A stretch of 64,000 nt of DNA from NCBI RefSeq assembly GCF_900110575.1, contig NZ_FOEF01000003.1:248001-312000 (forward strand), read 5' to 3'. The translations under genes were made by a program, and so were the position numbers. The stretch comes from Amycolatopsis saalfeldensis. GTDB lineage: Bacteria > Actinomycetota > Actinomycetes > Mycobacteriales > Pseudonocardiaceae. Positions 59,081-64,000 of this stretch are shown here, piece by piece; within the stretch, counting starts at the first letter, position 1, and each line of letters opens with the position of its first letter. The notes under the pieces are model-generated. The model searched no databases. It was not told the origin of the DNA and worked only from the letters and a program-made list of their open reading frames with translations.

Positions 59081-60903
59081 GAATCACCAGGGCGTTCGTG
59101 CTTCCCTTGGTGCTGCTGGCCGGTTTGGCGACGGCGTGCAGCGGCAGCAGCGGAGGCTCCGGTGGCGGCACCCCGACCGAGGGCGGCACCGCGGTGTTCG
59201 CCGAGGCCCCGGGCACCCAGCCGAACTGGATCTTCCCGTTCGTCGACTCGGCGCACAACAGCGGTTACGCCACGGGCGACCTGCAGCAGCTGATGTACCG
59301 CGAGCTGTACTGGTTCGGCGACGCCAAGGGCAGCACCGGGGTGAACACCACCAAGAGCCTCGCGGACCCGCCGGTCTTCAGTGACAACAACAGCAAGGTC
59401 GTCATCAACGTCAAGCCGTACAAGTGGTCCAACGGCGAGACGGTGAACGCCAAGGACGTCGTGTTCTGGATGAACATGATGTTCGCGGAGAAGGCGAACT
59501 GGTACGGCTACGTGCCCGGCCAGTTCCCGGACAACGTCAAGTCCGCCACGGCCACCGGCCCGCAGCAGGTGACGCTGCAGCTCACCGACTCGTACTCGCC
59601 GACCTGGTTCACCGGCCAGGAGCTGGCGCAGATCGCGCCGTTGCCGATGGCGTGGGACAAGACCTCCGACTCCGCGGCGGCCGGCAGCGGCGGCTGCGCG
59701 GACGACCGCGCGAAGTGCGACGCCGTCTACAAGTACCTGTTCGGCAAGAGCAAGGACCTCTCCACCTACGCCACCGACCCGCTGTGGCAGGTCGTGGACG
59801 GCCCGTGGCACCTCACCGCGTTCGACGCCGAGGGCAACATCAGCTACGACCCGAACCCGAAGTACAGCGGGCCGGACAAGCCGCACCTGGCGCACTACAA
59901 GATGCAGCCGTTCACCAGCACCAGCGCGGAGTTCAACGCGCTGCGCAGCGGGAAGACCGTGAACGTCGGCTCGGTGCAGGGCGCGGACCTGCCGCAGAAG
60001 AAGGCGTCGGAGAAGCTGCCGGCCACGAACCCGTTGCAGGCCAACTACGATCTGGTGCCCGCGTACGGCTGGGGCTGGAGCACGACGCTGCTGAACATGG
60101 ACAACCCGACCTTCGGCGCGGCGTTCAAGCAGCTGTACCTGCGGCAGGCCATGCAGCAGACGCTGGACCAGGAAACCGACGTGAACGTCGCGTTCCGCGG
60201 CTACGGCGCGCCGACCACGGGGCCGGTGCCGGTCAACCCGGACAACGAGTACGTGACCGCGTCCGAGCGCGGCGCCGGCCCGTACCCGTTCGACAAGACG
60301 AAGGCCAAGGGCCTGCTGACCGGCCACGGCTGGACCCTGCAGAACGGCGCGATGACCTGCACCAGCCCCGGCACCGCGCCGAACCAGTGCGGTGCGGGCG
60401 TCACGGCCGGCACGCGGCTGGAGTTCTCGCTGCAGTACTCGACCGGCAACCCGGCGTACGGCCGGATCATGCAGCAGTGGAAGTCGGACGCCGCCGAGGC
60501 GGGCATCGTGTTCGACCTCAAGGGCCAGGAGTTCAACGCCCTGATCAACGACATCAGCAGCTGCCACGGTTCGGGCCCGACCTGTGAGTGGCAGATGGGC
60601 TTCTTCGGCTACCAGCAGTACAACGCGGTGCCGACGGGCGACCAGCTGCTGCTGCCGGGATCCACCGGCAACATCGGCAACTACGACGACCCGCAGCTCG
60701 ACAAGCTGATCCAGGCCACCCTGCACAGCGACGACAAAAACGCCTTCGCCGCGTACGAGGACTACGCGGTGAAGAGCTTGCCGGGGCAGATCAACATGCC
60801 GCTGCGCACGTACATCGAGGTGGTGGACAAGAAGCTCGGCGGCGTGGCGTTCCCCGCCGTGCAGACCGCGCGCAGCCCGGAGGAGTGGTACTTCACGAAG
60901 TAA
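59077..60903 (+). CDS. Peptide ABC transporter substrate-binding lipoprotein (SBP family 5)
   Basis: A 608-residue lipoprotein. The signal peptide ends LLAGLATAC, with lipidated Cys21, and a Gly/Ser linker follows. SBP_bac_5 features are KPYKWSNGETVNAKDVVFWM, SSTYAT-type linkers, GAAFKQLYLRQAMQQTLDQE and the C-terminal PLRTYIEVVDKKLGG. It is placed last in the operon, unlike the first transporter, where the binding protein comes first. ATGA overlap with the ATPase stop. The transcript ends in a strong terminator at 60920-60966. Confidence 0.9.
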   Translation: MRITRAFVLPLVLLAGLATACSGSSGGSGGGTPTEGGTAVFAEAPGTQPNWIFPFVDSAHNSGYATGDLQQLMYRELYWFGDAKGSTGVNTTKSLADPPVFSDNNSKVVINVKPYKWSNGETVNAKDVVFWMNMMFAEKANWYGYVPGQFPDNVKSATATGPQQVTLQLTDSYSPTWFTGQELAQIAPLPMAWDKTSDSAAAGSGGCADDRAKCDAVYKYLFGKSKDLSTYATDPLWQVVDGPWHLTAFDAEGNISYDPNPKYSGPDKPHLAHYKMQPFTSTSAEFNALRSGKTVNVGSVQGADLPQKKASEKLPATNPLQANYDLVPAYGWGWSTTLLNMDNPTFGAAFKQLYLRQAMQQTLDQETDVNVAFRGYGAPTTGPVPVNPDNEYVTASERGAGPYPFDKTKAKGLLTGHGWTLQNGAMTCTSPGTAPNQCGAGVTAGTRLEFSLQYSTGNPAYGRIMQQWKSDAAEAGIVFDLKGQEFNALINDISSCHGSGPTCEWQMGFFGYQQYNAVPTGDQLLLPGSTGNIGNYDDPQLDKLIQATLHSDDKNAFAAYEDYAVKSLPGQINMPLRTYIEVVDKKLGGVAFPAVQTARSPEEWYFTK

Positions 60904-60919
60904 GCCACGTCGGTGGTGC

Positions 60920-60966
60920 GAGCGGGAGGGCCGGCCTCCCCCTTCCGGAGGCCGGCCCTCCCGCTC
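60920..60966 (+). terminator. Rho-independent-type terminator of the peptide transporter operon
   Basis: A perfect 20-bp stem, GAGCGGGAGGGCCGGCCTCC (60920-60939) pairing with 60947-60966, with a 7-nt loop, then GTTTTCATT, 17 nt after the binding protein stop. One of the strongest terminators in the window. Confidence 0.9.
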
Positions 60967-61101
60967 GTTTTCATTGGACACCGTGAGTGGCCATACGCGG
61001 GAGAGATCACCAAGGGTCACACTCGAACGGATTATCGGCGGCCCCGGCTGTCCTTCGTTCGGCGGCGCCGCTCTACTCCGGGTGGCAGTAGCCTTCGCGC
61101 C

Positions 61102-61299
61102 ATGGACGACCGAAGGACCGCTTGCCGGACGGTCCAGATGGCGGGTCTCGGCCTGGTGGCCGGCCTGGGTTTCCTGGTTTCGAGCCTGTGGTGGGCGGCC
61201 GCCGTGTGGTGGACCTGGCTGGCCGGCAGCCTGCTGGTGGGTCTGCTGACGTGGATCCTCGTCTTCGAACTGGTCCGCCTGCGCCGCGGCGGAGACTGA
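61102..61299 (+). CDS. Small two-helix membrane protein
   Basis: A 65-residue protein with two hydrophobic segments (MAGLGLVAGLGFLVSSLWWA and WLAGSLLVGLLTWILVFEL) separated by a short Trp-rich turn, and charged ends (MDDRRTACR, RLRRGGD). No family is recognised. It has no good Shine-Dalgarno sequence, so expression is uncertain. Confidence 0.5.
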   Translation: MDDRRTACRTVQMAGLGLVAGLGFLVSSLWWAAAVWWTWLAGSLLVGLLTWILVFELVRLRRGGD

Positions 61300-61559
61300 G
61301 CGAGGTCGTCCGTCCACAGAGGACGCAGCTATTCCTGGCCTGCCAGTAGCAGGTCCCGGGCGGTGGTTCGCCCGATCTTTGCCGCGCTCAAGATCGTTAC
61401 CACTGGTGATCGAGAGGGCACAAGGAGCGATATCTCACAAGGTCCGGCCCTGTAAGCAGTGGATCACTGAAGGTAAATTTAGTTGTCGTACTACATCTAA
61501 CGCCGGGACCACTGCCGCTCCCACACGTGCGTAATCGAACTTCACGGGAGGGCTGACCC
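61300..61559. promoter_or_regulatory. Upstream region of the carboxylic acid reductase gene
   Basis: 260 nt with no gene. The stretch 61470-61500 (GGTAAATTTAGTTGTCG then TACTACATCTAACG) is unusually AT-rich for this DNA and is the likely promoter of the reductase gene; GGGAGGG lies just before its ATG. No clear palindrome was seen. Confidence 0.4.
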
Positions 61560-64000
61560 ATGACGACCGCAAGCACGGCCATCGACGAGCGGCTGGAGCA
61601 CCGCGCCGCCGCGCTGTACGCCGGTGACCAGCAGGTTCGCGAAGCCGCGCCGCTGGACTCCGTCAGCGCCGCGATGCGGCGGCCCGGGCTGTCGCTCCAG
61701 CGGGTCGTCGCCACGGTCATGGAGGGGTACGCGGACCGGCCGGTGCTGGGGGAGCGGGCGAAGGAGCTCGTCACCGACCCGGCGACCGGCCGCACCACGC
61801 TGGAACTGCTGCCGCGGTTCGACACGATCACCTACGGCCAGCTATGGGAACGCGTCGGCGCCGTTGTCGCCGAATGGCACCACGACCCGCGAAACCCGTT
61901 GGCGGACGGGGAATTCGTCGCCGTGCTCGGGTTCACCAGCACCGACTACGCGACCATCGACCTGGCGTGCACGCGGATCGGCGCGGTCTGCGTCCCGCTG
62001 CAGGCCGGCGCGACCGCGGGGCACCTGAAGCCGATCCTCGCCGAGACCGGGCCGCGGATTCTGGCCACCAGCGCGGAAAACCTGGCCACCGCCGTCGACG
62101 CGATCGCCGAGAGCGCCTCCGTGCGGCGGCTGCTGGTGTTCGACTACCACGCCGGGGTCGACGAGCAGCGCGAACAGTTCGAGGCCGCGCGGCAGCGGCT
62201 CGCGGAGTCCGGCAGCACGGTGGTGCTCGACACGCTGGCCGAGGTGGTCACACGCGGGCAGGCGCTGCCGCCGGCGCCGGAGTTCGACCCCGGCCCGGCC
62301 GGCGACCGGCTGACCCTGCTCATCTACACCTCCGGCAGCACCGGCACGCCCAAGGGCGCCATGTACACCGACCGGCTGGTGCGCGAGCTGTGGTTCGGGT
62401 TCTGGCCGGAGAAGACCGGCCGCGCGGTGCTGACCGTCAACTACATGCCGATGAGCCACGTCGCGGGCCGCGCGCTCCTGCTCGGCGCGATGGCCGACGG
62501 CGGCACCTCCTACTTCGTCGCGAAGAGCGACGTGTCCACGCTGTTCGAGGACATCGAGCTGGTGCGCCCCACCGAGATGATGATGGTGCCGCGGATCTGC
62601 GACATGCTTTACCAGCGCTACCAGAGCTTGCTGGACACCGGCTCCGGGACCGGGGACGAGGTGAAGGCCCGCCTGCGCGAACAGGTCCTGGGCGGCCGGC
62701 TGCTGTGGGTGGGCTCCGGTTCCGCGCCGATCTCGGCCGAGATGACGGCGTTCGTCGAGTCCTGCATGGAGCTGCCGCTGCACGACGGCTACGGCTCGAC
62801 GGAGGCGGGCGCGGTGCTGGTGGACCACGTCGTCTCCCGGCCGCGGGTCACCGCCTACAAGCTCGTCGACGTGCCCGAGCTGGGGTACTTCACCACGGAC
62901 CTGCCGCATCCCCGCGGCGAGCTGCTGGTGAAGTCGTCGATGCTGGTGCCGGGCTACTTCAAGCGGCCGGATGCCACGGCCGAGGTCTTCGACGACGACG
63001 GCTTCTACCGCACCGGCGACATCATGGCCGAGGTCGGGCCCGAGGAGCTGGTCTACCTCGACCGCAGCAAGAACGTGCTCAAGCTGTCGCAGGGTGAGTT
63101 CGTCGCGGTTTCCCGGCTGGAGGCGGTGTTCGCGACCAGCCCGCTGGTCCGGCAGATCTACGTCTACGGCAGCAGCGAGCGCGCGTACCTGCTCGCGGTG
63201 GTCGTGCCGACGCCGGAAGCGTTCGAGCGCGGCGGCGACCTGAAGGCGGCGGTGGCCGAGTCGCTGCAGCGGATCGCGAAGGAGGCGGACCTCAACTCCT
63301 ACGAGATCCCGCGCGACTTCCTGCTGGAGACCGAGCCGTTCACGCCCGAGAACGGCCTGCTGTCGGGGATCCGGAAGCTGTTGCGCCCCAAGCTGAAGGA
63401 GTTCTACGGCGAGCGGCTGGAGCAGTTCTACGCCGAGCTGGCCGACCGCGAGGCGAACGAGCTGCGCGCGCTGCGCCGCACCGGCCGCGACGAGCCGGTG
63501 TTCGACACGGTGGTCCGCGCCGCGCTGGCCGTGCTCGGCTCCTCGGCCGGCGCGCTGGCGCCGCACGCGCACTTCATGGACCTGGGTGGCGATTCGCTGT
63601 CCGCGCTGTCGTTTTCCACGCTGCTCAAGGAGATCTTCGAGGTCGAGGTCCCGGTCGGCGTGGTGATCAGCCCGGCCAACGACCTGCGGCACCTGGCCGC
63701 GTACATCGAGGCGGCGCGTGAGTCCGGTTCGCCGCGGCCCACCTTCGCGAGCGTGCACGGTGAGGGCAGCACCGAGGCGAGGGCCGCGGACCTCACGCTG
63801 GACAAGTTCATCGACGCGGAAACCCTGGCCGCGGCGAAGGACCTGCCGCGCCCGGGCGGGCAGCCGCGCACCGTGCTGCTGACCGGCTCGAACGGCTACC
63901 TCGGCCGGTTCCTGTGCCTGGAGTGGCTGGAGCGGCTGGCCGAGACCGGCGGCAAGCTGATCTGCATCGTCCGCGGCAGCACGGCCGAGGCGGCGCGCAA
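61560..64000 (+). CDS. car: Carboxylic acid reductase (A-T-R), C-terminus cut by window edge
   Basis: At least 813 residues of an about 1170-residue enzyme that reduces carboxylic acids to aldehydes with ATP and NADPH. The adenylation domain has [18 protein letters not shown] (about residues 253-270), [16 protein letters not shown] and [10 protein letters not shown]. The carrier domain is [20 protein letters not shown] with phosphopantetheine Ser679. The reductase domain begins [20 protein letters not shown], an NADP Rossmann motif, near residue 771. The ATG at 61560 has GGGAGGG 8 nt upstream. A phosphopantetheinyl transferase is needed for activation but is not in the window. Confidence 0.92.
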   Translation, partial: MTTASTAIDERLEHRAAALYAGDQQVREAAPLDSVSAAMRRPGLSLQRVVATVMEGYADRPVLGERAKELVTDPATGRTTLELLPRFDTITYGQLWERVGAVVAEWHHDPRNPLADGEFVAVLGFTSTDYATIDLACTRIGAVCVPLQAGATAGHLKPILAETGPRILATSAENLATAVDAIAESASVRRLLVFDYHAGVDEQREQFEAARQRLAESGSTVVLDTLAEVVTRGQALPPAPEFDPGPAGDRLTLLIYTSGSTGTPKGAMYTDRLVRELWFGFWPEKTGRAVLTVNYMPMSHVAGRALLLGAMADGGTSYFVAKSDVSTLFEDIELVRPTEMMMVPRICDMLYQRYQSLLDTGSGTGDEVKARLREQVLGGRLLWVGSGSAPISAEMTAFVESCMELPLHDGYGSTEAGAVLVDHVVSRPRVTAYKLVDVPELGYFTTDLPHPRGELLVKSSMLVPGYFKRPDATAEVFDDDGFYRTGDIMAEVGPEELVYLDRSKNVLKLSQGEFVAVSRLEAVFATSPLVRQIYVYGSSERAYLLAVVVPTPEAFERGGDLKAAVAESLQRIAKEADLNSYEIPRDFLLETEPFTPENGLLSGIRKLLRPKLKEFYGERLEQFYAELADREANELRALRRTGRDEPVFDTVVRAALAVLGSSAGALAPHAHFMDLGGDSLSALSFSTLLKEIFEVEVPVGVVISPANDLRHLAAYIEAARESGSPRPTFASVHGEGSTEARAADLTLDKFIDAETLAAAKDLPRPGGQPRTVLLTGSNGYLGRFLCLEWLERLAETGGKLICIVRGSTAEAAR

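Noticed and set aside
59059..61317. 752-codon minus-strand frame over the second binding protein
   Set aside because: Antisense shadow; it also reads through the operon terminator.
61842..63758. 638-codon minus-strand frame inside the carboxylic acid reductase gene
   Set aside because: Shadow of a well-defined enzyme; no family features.

Overview
The window is about 70% GC chromosomal DNA with short intergenic gaps, many 1-4 nt start/stop overlaps (ATGA, GTGA, TGATG), frequent GTG/TTG starts and an abundance of TetR/GntR regulators, P450s, Tat/lipoprotein exports and WXG100-type genes. This points to a filamentous actinomycete of the Pseudonocardiaceae, probably Amycolatopsis-like (inference from style and gene content, not from a search).

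Layout. 1-7560: a minus-strand oligopeptide-type ABC importer operon (binding lipoprotein, permease, permease-ATPase fusion, ATPase, DapA-family lyase running off the left edge) diverges from a GntR regulator plus GNAT enzyme; two matching palindromes lie between them. 7550-9505: a decayed TetR/carboxylesterase pair. 9677-13497: sugar isomerase-like plus Gfo/Idh/MocA operon, then a TetR divergent from an MFS transporter with a strong operator. 13523-16878: a response regulator/histidine kinase/GerMN-lipoprotein operon of AfsQ1/Q2 type, diverging from a VanY-like carboxypeptidase. 16900-22474: small membrane proteins, an ABM-domain protein and a type VII secretion-associated trio. 22577-28423: a P450 divergent from an unusual TetR, then a 1144-residue subtilase-like secreted protein lacking the canonical His. 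28649-30489: GntR/MFS pair.

30898-42216 is the most coherent block: a hydroxyproline catabolic locus. A three-subunit FAD/[2Fe-2S] D-hydroxyproline-type dehydrogenase and a two-subunit aconitase X (cis-3-hydroxyproline dehydratase type) form one operon. A prolidase-like COG1228 amidohydrolase and an MFS carrier form a second operon. A DapA-family deaminase, a two-Cys proline racemase/hydroxyproline epimerase, an ornithine-cyclodeaminase-family reductase and a GntR regulator form a third. A shared ATGT-N-ACAT motif marks two of the promoters. The first operon carries three separate tandem duplications: a coding minisatellite, a junction repeat and a 211-bp duplication of the acnX 5' end. No ketoglutarate-semialdehyde dehydrogenase is seen.

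42272-54836: a methyltransferase remnant, a MT0933-type small protein, a TetR/SDR pair with a 44-bp palindrome, a 534-bp internally deleted IS481-family element flanked by CTAG, an acyl-CoA racemase, a second P450, a purple acid phosphatase-like enzyme divergent from a GH130-like protein, a HAD phosphatase, an apparently stand-alone enolase and a secreted SH3-like protein. 55166-60903: a second peptide ABC importer operon with a double-ATPase fusion, closed by a 20-bp-stem terminator. 61560 to the right edge: a carboxylic acid reductase (A-T-R), truncated by the window.

Pseudogenes or remnants recognised: TetR (7550-8130), carboxylesterase (8111-9505), SnoaL-like (30569-30852), methyltransferase (42272-42620) and IS481 transposase (44408-44941). 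No tRNA, rRNA or CRISPR array was seen.
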